From Pseudooceanicola nanhaiensis (GTDB lineage: Bacteria > Pseudomonadota > Alphaproteobacteria > Rhodobacterales > Rhodobacteraceae): DNA of 64,000 nucleotides. Positions 27,955 to 35,242 of this stretch are shown piece after piece. Both the position numbers and the translations under genes were made by a program. The notes below the pieces were generated by a model. That model was given only the letters and a program-made list of their open reading frames with translations, was not told where the DNA came from and searched no databases. Where the stretch lies: NCBI RefSeq assembly GCF_020171315.1, contig NZ_JAIUZP010000009.1, positions 174,637 through 238,636 of the forward strand, given 5' to 3'. How positions within the stretch are numbered: the first letter of the stretch is position 1; every line of letters starts with the position of its first letter.

Positions 27955-28821
27955 ATGGAGCGGCCAGATCAGATGATTCCCGCCTTCGATCTCTTCGGCG
28001 AGACGGGGCGCTTTCCCGATATCCTGCACGTGGAGCGGATCATCGACCGTGCCGCGCTGCATGACTGGGTGATCTCTCCGCACCGGCACGGCTTCCTGCA
28101 TCAGTTCTTCCTGATCGAGACCCCCGGGGCGCGGGTCACCATCGACGGGCGCGAGACAGAGCTTGGCGGCGATGCCGCCGTGTCGATCCCGCCGTGGATC
28201 GTGCATGGCTTCCGCTTCCGGCAGGGCACGCGCGGCTATGTGCTGACGCTGCCCGTGGACAACCTGCCCGCGCTCTTAGGGGCCGACAGCGCCTGCGGCC
28301 CGGTGCTGGCGACGCCCGGCGTTCTGGCCGAGGGGGCCGCCCTGCGCGGGGCCTTCGCCGCCGTGCGGGAGGAATTGCCGCGACAGGGCCGCACCCGGGA
28401 CACCGCGCTGCTGGCCCTTGCCACGTGGATCGGGGCGCGGATCGCGCGCGGGCTGGAGGAGACCCGGCAGGAGGCGACCGCCGCCCGGCCCGAGCGCCAC
28501 ATGATGCGCTTCGATGCGCTGCTGCGGCGCGATCTGGCCAAGCGGCGCGCGATCTCCGACTATGCGGAGGACCTCGGGATGAGCACGACCCATCTGAACC
28601 GGCTGGTGCGCCGGACCACCGGGCTCTCGGCTGCCGCCTACGTGGAAAGCCGCCTGTTTCAGGAGGCCAGGCGTCAGCTGGCCTATACCCGTCTGCCGGT
28701 CAGCGAGGTGGGCTACCAGCTGGGCTTCGGCGATCCGGCCTATTTCTCCCGCGCCTTCCGGCGGCACTGCGGAGAGAGCCCGGGCGACTATCGCCGCAGG
28801 GTCGATCCCGCGAACGGCTAG
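27955..28821 (+). CDS. pobR: AraC-family activator of pobA
   Basis: Regulator of about 288 residues with an N-terminal cupin ligand-binding domain (HDWVISPHRHGFLHQFFLIE) and a C-terminal double helix-turn-helix of AraC type (ISDYAEDLGMSTTHLNRLVRRTTG and VSEVGYQLGFGDPAYFSRAFRRHCGESPGDYRR). It probably binds 4-hydroxybenzoate and activates the divergent pobA. Three in-frame ATGs are possible (27919, 27955, 27973); the first sits in a palindrome, so I use the second, without a strong ribosome binding site to decide. Its TAG stop overlaps the modC stop on the other strand (shared CTAG at 28818-28821). Confidence 0.85.
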   Translation: MERPDQMIPAFDLFGETGRFPDILHVERIIDRAALHDWVISPHRHGFLHQFFLIETPGARVTIDGRETELGGDAAVSIPPWIVHGFRFRQGTRGYVLTLPVDNLPALLGADSACGPVLATPGVLAEGAALRGAFAAVREELPRQGRTRDTALLALATWIGARIARGLEETRQEATAARPERHMMRFDALLRRDLAKRRAISDYAEDLGMSTTHLNRLVRRTTGLSAAAYVESRLFQEARRQLAYTRLPVSEVGYQLGFGDPAYFSRAFRRHCGESPGDYRRRVDPANG

Positions 28822-29903
28822 CGGCCCGCGACGTTGCCCTTGGCAACCGAGACGGCCTTGAGCACCGCAAAGACCCGCTGCCCCGGGGCCAGTCCCAGCC
28901 CCTCGACCGAGCGGCGGGTGACCCGCGCCAGCAGGGCGGAGCCCCCCAGTGACAGCTGCACCAGCGCGCCGGGCCCGTCGCCCATGCGGATCGCGCGGAT
29001 CTGCACCTCCAGCAGGTTCAGCGCCGAGATATGCTCGGGCCGCTGCGTGGCCAGCATGACATCCGCGGCCTCGACATAGACCCGCAGGGTCTGGCCGGGC
29101 GCCGCCGAGACCCGGGGCAGCAGCAGGCGCTGGCCCTCGACCGACAGCTCGCTGAGCCCGTCTGCGTGATGCGCGACGACGCGGGTTTCCAGCAGCGCAC
29201 CCGCCGCATGGGCGCCCAGCGGGGTCACCTCCGGGTCGCCCAGCACCTCTGCCGCGGCACCCTGCCGGATCACCCGGCCCGATTGCAGCACGACCACATG
29301 TGTCGCCAGCCGCGCCACCTCTGCCGCGGAGTGGGAGACATAGAGGATCGGTGTCTCCACCTCGTCGCGCAGCCGCTCGAAATAGGGCAGGATCTCGGCC
29401 TTGCGGGCCTCGTCGAGGGCGGCCAGCGGCTCGTCCGCGAGGATCAGCCTCGGCGCGGCCAGCAGGGCCCGGCCAATGGCGACGCGGCTCTTCTCGCCGC
29501 CCGAAAGGGCGCCGGGGCGGCGCTCCAGCAGCGGGCCGATGCCCAGCATCTCGAGGACCCGCGCCTCGCTCTCGCGCTTGGCGCCCTTCGGGGCGAAGAA
29601 CCCGCCATAGCGCAGGTTCTGCTTCACGGTCAGATGTGGAAAGAGCCGGCTTTCCTGAAAGATATAGCCCAGCCGGCGCCGGTGCGGCGGCAGGAACCGC
29701 CCCGCGGCACTGTCGAGCAGCACCCAATCGTCCACCGCGATGCGGCCTGCATCGGGGCGCAGCAGCCCGGCCACTGCGTTGATCAGCGTCGTCTTGCCGG
29801 ACCCGGAGCGCCCGAAGAGCACGGTCAGCCCCGGCGGGGCCTCGAAACCCACATCGAGGGAGAAGCTGCCGAAATCATGGCGGAGCGCGACCGAGAGCGT
29901 CAT
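28818..29903 (-). CDS. modC: Molybdate ABC transporter ATP-binding protein ModC
   Basis: ATPase of 361 residues. The N-terminal ABC domain has Walker A GRSGSGKTT, signature LSGGEKSRVAIGRAL and Walker B LILADEPLAALD. The C-terminal part (about 290-361) has the molybdate-binding TOBE/Mop pattern (LLEVQIRAIRMGDGPGALVQLSLGGSALLARVTRRS). It energises molybdate uptake with ModA and ModB. Start at the ATG overlapping the modB stop; the long open frame upstream is inside modB. Last gene of the mod operon, convergent with pobR. Confidence 0.94.
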   Translation of the reverse strand: MTLSVALRHDFGSFSLDVGFEAPPGLTVLFGRSGSGKTTLINAVAGLLRPDAGRIAVDDWVLLDSAAGRFLPPHRRRLGYIFQESRLFPHLTVKQNLRYGGFFAPKGAKRESEARVLEMLGIGPLLERRPGALSGGEKSRVAIGRALLAAPRLILADEPLAALDEARKAEILPYFERLRDEVETPILYVSHSAAEVARLATHVVVLQSGRVIRQGAAAEVLGDPEVTPLGAHAAGALLETRVVAHHADGLSELSVEGQRLLLPRVSAAPGQTLRVYVEAADVMLATQRPEHISALNLLEVQIRAIRMGDGPGALVQLSLGGSALLARVTRRSVEGLGLAPGQRVFAVLKAVSVAKGNVAGR

Positions 29904-30607
29904 TGGCCCGCCACCCGTTTTGCCACCCGCCGCGCCAGCAGTTCCGAGGCCAGCAGCGCCGAAAGCGCCAGCACGACCGAGATCAGCACCAGCCGCAGCG
30001 CCGCGCCCTCGGCACCGGGGACCTGCAGGAAGGCATAGATCGCCGAGGGCAGCGTCTGGGTCTGGCCCGGGATGTTGGAGACGAAGGTGATCGTCGCGCC
30101 GAATTCCCCCATCGCCTTGGCAAAGGCGAGGATCGCCCCCGCGATGACGCCGGGCAGGATCATCGGCAGGGTGACGGTGGCAAAGACCCAGAGCCGCGGC
30201 GCACCAAGGGTCGCGGCGGCCTCCTCCAGCTTGGGGTCCACCGCCTCGACCGAGAGGCGGATGGCGCGGACCATCAGCGGAAAGGCCATGATGCCCGCCG
30301 CCAGCGCCGCGCCCGTCCAGCGGAAGGCGAAGACGATGCCGACTTCCTGCAGGAGCCCGCCCACCGGGCCCCGGGTGCCGAAGGTCAGCAGCAGCAGGTA
30401 GCCGGTGACCACCGGCGGCAGGATCAGCGGCAGATGGACGAGGCCATTGAGCAACTCGCGCCCCGGGAAGCGCCAGCGGGCGAGGGCATAGGCGGTGAAC
30501 ACGCCAAGCGGCAGGCTGACCAGCGTCGCCCAGAGGGAGACGCGCAGTGACAGGGCCACCGCGCTCCATTCCGCCGGGGACAGCGGCTGTGTCAGCCCGT
30601 CGAGCAT
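29900..30607 (-). CDS. modB: Molybdate ABC transporter permease ModB
   Basis: Inner-membrane permease of 235 residues with about five helices and the conserved EAA loop (VDPKLEEAAATLGAPRLWVFATVTLPMILPG). LLLTFGTRGPVGGLL and AKAMGEFGATITFVSNIPGQTQTLPSAIY are characteristic of ModB. Its ATG follows the modA stop directly (TGAATG), and its stop overlaps modC, so the three are coupled. Confidence 0.95.
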   Translation of the reverse strand: MLDGLTQPLSPAEWSAVALSLRVSLWATLVSLPLGVFTAYALARWRFPGRELLNGLVHLPLILPPVVTGYLLLLTFGTRGPVGGLLQEVGIVFAFRWTGAALAAGIMAFPLMVRAIRLSVEAVDPKLEEAAATLGAPRLWVFATVTLPMILPGVIAGAILAFAKAMGEFGATITFVSNIPGQTQTLPSAIYAFLQVPGAEGAALRLVLISVVLALSALLASELLARRVAKRVAGQ

Positions 30608-31369
30608 TCAGTCTCCCGCCACGATGAAGCCGAGGGCGGTGAAGACCGCCTCGGCCTCCGGTCCCTTGAGGTAGTCGAGGAAAGCGCTGGCCGCCTCGCT
30701 GCCCGCGCCAAGGGTGGCGGCAGGATAGACGATGGGCGGGTGGCTGTCGGCGGGGAAGGTGCCAAGGACGCTGACCCCCGGATCGGCGGCGGCGTCGGTG
30801 GCATAGACGATGCCCATGGGCGCCTCGCCGGTCGAGACGAGCGCGAGGGCGGCGCGCACGTTGTCGGCCTGCGCGACCGAGGGCGCGACGCTGTCCCAGA
30901 GCCCGAGGTGCTCCAGCGAGGCCTTGCCGTAGATGCCTGCGGGCACCGCATCGACCAGCGCCATGGCCAGCCGCCCGCCGTCCAGCAGGGCAGGCAGGTC
31001 GAGGGCCGGGGTGATCTCCACCGGGTCGGCGCCCTCGCCGTGGCCGATCAGCACGATGGCGTTTTCCAGCAGGTCGGTGCGGGTGCCCTCGGTCAGCAGG
31101 CCCCCGTCCTCCAGCGTGTCCATCCAGCTTTCATTGGCCGAGATGAAGACATCCGCCGGCGCGCCCTGCTGGATCTGCCGCGCCAGCGCCGAGGACCCGG
31201 CGAGCGCCACGGTGGCCTCGTGTCCGGTGGCGGCGGCAAAGGCGGGCGCGATCTGGTCCATCGCGTTCTTCAGGCTGGCCGCGGCAAAGACGGTGATCTG
31301 GTCGGCCGCCGCGGGCAGGGCAGGCAGCGCCAGCATCAGGCCGAGGGCGAGGGGACGGAGCGCGGACAT
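30608..31369 (-). CDS. modA: Periplasmic molybdate-binding protein ModA
   Basis: Binding protein of 253 residues with a signal peptide (MSALRPLALGLMLALPALPAAA). The mature start ITVFAAASLKNAMDQIAPAF and the GSSALARQIQQGAPADVFISANESWMD block are the ModA oxyanion-binding loops. It delivers molybdate, and probably tungstate, to ModBC. Start has GGAGG eight bases upstream; further upstream in-frame codons are rejected. The Mo-box candidate lies 28 bases upstream. Confidence 0.95.
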   Translation of the reverse strand: MSALRPLALGLMLALPALPAAADQITVFAAASLKNAMDQIAPAFAAATGHEATVALAGSSALARQIQQGAPADVFISANESWMDTLEDGGLLTEGTRTDLLENAIVLIGHGEGADPVEITPALDLPALLDGGRLAMALVDAVPAGIYGKASLEHLGLWDSVAPSVAQADNVRAALALVSTGEAPMGIVYATDAAADPGVSVLGTFPADSHPPIVYPAATLGAGSEAASAFLDYLKGPEAEAVFTALGFIVAGD

Positions 31370-31396
31370 GGGGGACCTCCACTGGGCATGCATCTG

Positions 31397-31418
31397 GATA
31401 TGTTTCAGCGAACATATC
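31397..31418. promoter_or_regulatory. Mo-box candidate (ModE operator) upstream of modA
   Basis: A perfect inverted repeat, GATATGTT and AACATATC separated by six bases, lies between modE and modA, 28 bases before the modA start. Known ModE sites are similar AT-rich palindromes with a short spacer. Molybdate-loaded ModE would block modABC here. Assignment rests on position and shape. Confidence 0.6.
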
Positions 31419-31441
31419 GTCGACACGAGATCGGGCAAGCG

Positions 31442-31813
31442 TTATTTTCCGTCGGACATATCCCTGACGAGAGCCCGCAGGGCGGCGATCTCCTTGGCCC
31501 CGGCTTCGGCGGTGATTGCCTCGAGGCGGCGATAATGGGCGAGGACGGCCTCGCCCATGTCTGTCAGGGCGGTGCCGCCGCCCTGTGCGCCGCCCCGGTT
31601 CCGCTCCACCAGCGGGGCCTGAAAGGCGGCGTTCATCTCTTCCACCAGCGACCAGGCGCGCTTGTAGCTCATCGACATCGCTCGTCCGGCCGCTGCGATC
31701 GACCCGGTTTCGCGGATGTTTTCCAGCAGGTCGGCCTTGCCCGGCCCCATCATCGCATTGCCGAAATGGATGCGCAGGCGCAGGCGGGGATCGGTGTCAT
31801 GTGTCTCGCTCAT
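31442..31813 (-). CDS. modE: ModE-type molybdenum-responsive regulator, DNA-binding domain only
   Basis: Protein of about 123 residues with the LysR-like winged helix of ModE (LLENIRETGSIAAAGRAMSMSYKRAWSLVEEMN and GGAQGGGTALTDMGEAVLAHYRRLE). It lacks the C-terminal Mop domains of E. coli ModE, so it resembles the short ModE/MopB-like regulators whose molybdate sensing is provided elsewhere or not understood. It lies upstream of modA in the same direction, with a palindromic operator between. Start chosen at MSETHDTDPRLRLR; an upstream in-frame start would add six residues. The 211 bases to the next, divergent gene hold its promoter. Confidence 0.82.
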   Translation of the reverse strand: MSETHDTDPRLRLRIHFGNAMMGPGKADLLENIRETGSIAAAGRAMSMSYKRAWSLVEEMNAAFQAPLVERNRGGAQGGGTALTDMGEAVLAHYRRLEAITAEAGAKEIAALRALVRDMSDGK

Positions 31814-32024
31814 GGGCGGATCATTCCCCAAGCGCGGCAGCGGAGCAAGAGATCACGAATTTGGGTCGCCTGAAACGCCGCTTTTCAGCTTTGCAATAAT
31901 TTGATCCGATAATCGCGTCTCATGTGGTCAAACGAAATGTTTTCCGACCCGCGCACGAGAAAATCGGTGAAGCTATTTGCGGTGAAGCTGTCAAAATCGC
32001 TCAAACCCTTATGGAGTCTTCCAG

Positions 32025-33485
32025 ATGACCGCTCTCGACCAGTTCAAATCCTCGCTCTCCCGCGCTGACCTCTGGTCGTGGATACGCGCCGGGCTGATCG
32101 GGGAGAAGGCGGTGGTCGAAGGGCCCTGGGGCGATCATCCGATGATCTATGCCGATTACGTCGCCTCGGGCCGCGCGCTGGCGCAGGTGGAGGATTTCGT
32201 CCGCGACGAGGTGCTGCCCTATTACGCCAATACCCACACGCAGGCCTCCTACTGCGGGGCGCGCTCCACCAAGCTGCGCGAGGCCGCCCGGGGCGAGATC
32301 GCCCGCATCGTCGGCGCAGGCGCGGGCACGAGCGTGGTCTTCACCGGCTCCGGCGCGACGGCGGGGCTGAACCGGATCGCGGGCCTCTTGGACATCCCCG
32401 GCGTGCTGGCCGCGGGCGGCCGCGCGGTGGTGCTGGTCGGGCCTTATGAACACCACTCCAACCTGCTGCCGTGGCGTGAGAGCGGCGCCGAGGTGATCGA
32501 GATCGCCGAGGCCGCCCACGGCGGGCCGGACATGGCGCAGATCGAGGCGGCGCTGGTGGCGAACGCGGACGCGGACCTGCTGGTGGGGACGTTCAGCGCG
32601 GCCTCCAACGTGACCGGGATCGAGACCGATACCGTGGCGGTGACCCGGCTGCTGAAGGCCCATGGCGCGCTCGCGGTCTGGGATTATGCCTGCGCCGCGC
32701 CCTATGTCGCCATCGACATGGGCGAAGGCACCGATGCCGCTAAGGACGCGGTCGTCTTCTCGGCGCACAAGTTCGTCGGCGGGCCGGGCGCCTCGGGCGT
32801 CATGGTGGTGCGCGATGCCATCGCGCGGCGGCGCACGCCCACGCTGCCCGGCGGCGGTACCGTCAGCTTCGTCTCGCCCTGGGGGCACGTCTATTCCGAC
32901 GACCTTGCGCATCGCGAAGAGGGCGGCACGCCCAATGTGGTGGGCGACATCCGCGTGGCCCTCGTCATGCTGGTGAAGGAGGCGCTTGGCGTGACGGCGC
33001 TGGTCGCGCGACAGGAAGAGCTGCGCCAGCGGGCCCGTGCCGTCTGGGAGAAGAACGACCGGATCGAGATCCTCGGCTGTGCCGGGGCCGACCGGGCGCT
33101 GCCGATCTTTTCCTTCCGCATCCATGACGCCGCAGGCGGGCTGGTGCACCACCAGCTCTTCACCCGGATGCTGAGTGATCTCTACGGCATTCAGGCACGC
33201 GGCGGCTGTGCCTGCGCTGGCTCCTATGCGCACCACCTGCTGGGGCTGGACAAGGCGGCTTCCGACGCGACCTTCGCCGCCATCGCGGCGGGGCAGGAGA
33301 CGCAGAAACCCGGCTGGGTGCGGCTCAACTTCTCGGCCCTGCTGAGCGACGAGAAGGTCGAGACGATCATCCGCGCCGTGGATGAACTGGCCCGCACCGC
33401 CGAGGCCAACGCCGCCCATTACGAGGCCGATCACGCCAACGCCCGCTTTGCGCCCATCGTCGCAGAGGCGCGCCGCAGCGCCTGA
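32025..33485 (+). CDS. Class V aminotransferase-fold PLP enzyme (cysteine desulfurase-like)
   Basis: Pyridoxal-phosphate enzyme of 486 residues. The cofactor Lys lies in FSAHKFVGGPG, preceded by the Asp/aromatic segment VWDYACAAPY; the phosphate-binding region is VVFTGSGATAGLNRI and YEHHSNLLPW supplies the His stacking on the ring. The C-terminal GIQARGGCACAGSY has Cys residues near where SufS/IscS carry the persulfide Cys, so desulfurase or selenocysteine-lyase-like activity is possible. It is longer than typical SufS (about 410). It stands alone ahead of trkH; no iron-sulfur assembly genes lie nearby. Ribosome binding site GGAG about ten bases upstream. Confidence 0.82.
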   Translation: MTALDQFKSSLSRADLWSWIRAGLIGEKAVVEGPWGDHPMIYADYVASGRALAQVEDFVRDEVLPYYANTHTQASYCGARSTKLREAARGEIARIVGAGAGTSVVFTGSGATAGLNRIAGLLDIPGVLAAGGRAVVLVGPYEHHSNLLPWRESGAEVIEIAEAAHGGPDMAQIEAALVANADADLLVGTFSAASNVTGIETDTVAVTRLLKAHGALAVWDYACAAPYVAIDMGEGTDAAKDAVVFSAHKFVGGPGASGVMVVRDAIARRRTPTLPGGGTVSFVSPWGHVYSDDLAHREEGGTPNVVGDIRVALVMLVKEALGVTALVARQEELRQRARAVWEKNDRIEILGCAGADRALPIFSFRIHDAAGGLVHHQLFTRMLSDLYGIQARGGCACAGSYAHHLLGLDKAASDATFAAIAAGQETQKPGWVRLNFSALLSDEKVETIIRAVDELARTAEANAAHYEADHANARFAPIVAEARRSA

Positions 33486-33503
33486 GGCACAGGCGGGCGT
33501 CCC

Positions 33504-33535
33504 CCCCGCGCCGGGTCACGGACCCCGGCGCGGGG
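33504..33535 (+). terminator. Terminator after the class V aminotransferase-like gene
   Basis: CCCCGCGCCGGG and CCCGGCGCGGGG form a perfect 12-base stem around an eight-base loop, 18 bases after the stop. No T-run follows. Position and strength suggest transcription ends here, before trkH. Confidence 0.6.
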
Positions 33536-33727
33536 ACCCTGCCCAACGCCGGACAGCGCAGGCCGGGCCTTGCGCCACCGCGGGGCCGGACCTGCAAATC
33601 GGGCCGTTGCATTCCGACGTGAATTGCGGCTTTGCTGCCAATGGCCTGACCGGGAGCGCCGGCTGGGCGGTGCCCTGTCCCGGGGCCACCGTCGTCGCGT
33701 CCGGGCCGGACAGGCCCAGGGGTGCGC

Positions 33728-35164
33728 ATGCGTTTCGTCTTCTTCATCAACGGGCTGGTGCTGGTCTTCTTCGCGGGGCTGATGGCGCTGGACGCGGCCC
33801 TCTTCCGGGACACGGCGGCCGTCTTCGGGCTGTCTGCGCTTGTCGTGGGCGGGATCGGCGTGCTGATCTCGGTCGCCACGGCGGGGGATTTCGATGATCT
33901 CGACCGGCTGCATACCTTCCTGCTGACATCCTCCGTCTGGTTCGCCGCCGCATTGGCCGGGGCGGCGCCGCTCTGCTTCTGGGCGCTGACGCCGGTCGAT
34001 GCCCTCTTCGAGGCGATGTCGGGGATCACCACCACCGGCTCCACGGTGATGAGCGGGCTGGACACCACGCCCCACGGGGTCATCCTGTGGCGCGCGATCC
34101 TGCAATGCGTGGGCGGTGTCGGCTTCATCGTCACGGGGATCGCCCTCCTGCCGATCCTCAAGGTCGGCGGGATGCAGCTCTTTCGCACCGAAAGCTCCGA
34201 GAAGGGCGGCAAGGAGCTGCGCAATGCCACGGTCTTTGCCTCGGCCACGCTGCAAATCTACCTTGGCCTCGTGGCGCTCTGCGCGCTGGTCTACCTTGCC
34301 GGGGGCATGTCGCCCTTCGATGCCATCACCCATGCGATGACGACGCTCTCCACCGGGGGCTACTCCGGCTATGATGCGTCCTTCGGCCATTTCGAAAGCC
34401 CCTTCCTGCAATGGATGGGCACGCTCTTCATGCTGCTGGGGGCGCTGCCCTTCGCATGGTACATCCGCGCGCTGCATCGGGGTGGGTTCCGCAGCGAGCA
34501 GGTGGAGGCGATGCTGCTGAGCCTCACGGCGGTGATCGCGGGCCTGACCGTCTGGCTGGTCTGGGCGAAGGACATGGAGCTTTTCACCGCCCTGCGGCAG
34601 GTGGCCTTCAACGTGGTCTCGGTGGTGACGACCACGGGCTTTGCCTCGACGGACTACACGCTCTGGGGCCCCTTCGCGGCGGTGGCCTTCTTCGTGCTGA
34701 CGGCGGTGGGCGGCTGTACGGGATCGACCGCGGGCGGCGCCAAGGCAATGCGGTGGCTGGTCTTCAGCCGCGCGATCGGGGCCCATCTGCGGATGATCCG
34801 CTATCGCCACCGGGTAACGATCATGCGCTACGAGGGCCGCCCGATCGAAGAGGATGTCCTCTCGGGCGTGATCAGCTTCTTCGTGGTCTACATGGGCACC
34901 TTCATGGTGCTGTCCATCGTGCTGGCGTTCTACGGGCTCGACTTCTCCACTGCGACCAGCGGGGCGCTGACGGCGCTGGCGAACGTCGGTCCCGGCGTGG
35001 GCAACATCATCGGGCCCGCGGGCAATTTCGCCACGCTGAGCGATCCGGTGAAACTGGTGCTGACGGTGGGGATGTACCTTGGCCGTCTGGAGATGCTGAC
35101 GGTCTACGTGCTCTTTACGCCGCTCTTCCTGCGCGAGGCCGCGGCGATGGGCCCGCGTCGCTGA
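33728..35164 (+). CDS. trkH: Potassium uptake channel subunit TrkH
   Basis: Membrane protein of 478 residues of the Trk/Ktr/HKT superfamily. The four pore-loop filters are visible: ITTTGSTVM, TLSTGGYSGY, VTTTGFAST and LANVGPGVGN, each with the key Gly. It takes up potassium, normally gated by the cytosolic NAD-binding subunit TrkA, which is not in the window. Start at ATG in GTGCGCATG; a GTG two codons earlier is possible. It converges on the hydrolase gene, with a GC hairpin between them. Confidence 0.93.
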   Translation: MRFVFFINGLVLVFFAGLMALDAALFRDTAAVFGLSALVVGGIGVLISVATAGDFDDLDRLHTFLLTSSVWFAAALAGAAPLCFWALTPVDALFEAMSGITTTGSTVMSGLDTTPHGVILWRAILQCVGGVGFIVTGIALLPILKVGGMQLFRTESSEKGGKELRNATVFASATLQIYLGLVALCALVYLAGGMSPFDAITHAMTTLSTGGYSGYDASFGHFESPFLQWMGTLFMLLGALPFAWYIRALHRGGFRSEQVEAMLLSLTAVIAGLTVWLVWAKDMELFTALRQVAFNVVSVVTTTGFASTDYTLWGPFAAVAFFVLTAVGGCTGSTAGGAKAMRWLVFSRAIGAHLRMIRYRHRVTIMRYEGRPIEEDVLSGVISFFVVYMGTFMVLSIVLAFYGLDFSTATSGALTALANVGPGVGNIIGPAGNFATLSDPVKLVLTVGMYLGRLEMLTVYVLFTPLFLREAAAMGPRR

Positions 35165-35169
35165 GGGCG

Positions 35170-35217
35170 CCGGGCGGGGCGGGGGCCGGGCGGGGCAGGG
35201 GCCGGGCGGGGCAGGGG
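35170..35217. repeat. Three tandem 16-base GC-rich repeats after trkH
   Basis: CCGGGCGGGGCAGGGG occurs three times head to tail (first copy with A to G and one run-length difference), just after the trkH stop. The G-runs are dense enough to form a G-quadruplex on the plus strand. It looks like a slippage-prone microsatellite; copy number may vary between strains. Confidence 0.75.
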
Positions 35218-35233
35218 CCGGCGCACCGGCCCC
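35214..35233. terminator. Bidirectional hairpin between trkH and the hydrolase gene
   Basis: GGGGCCGG-CGCA-CCGGCCCC is a perfect 8-base stem with a four-base loop in the 78 bases between two convergent stops. It can serve both strands. No T-run is present. Confidence 0.5.
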
Positions 35234-35242
35234 CGCGCAAGA

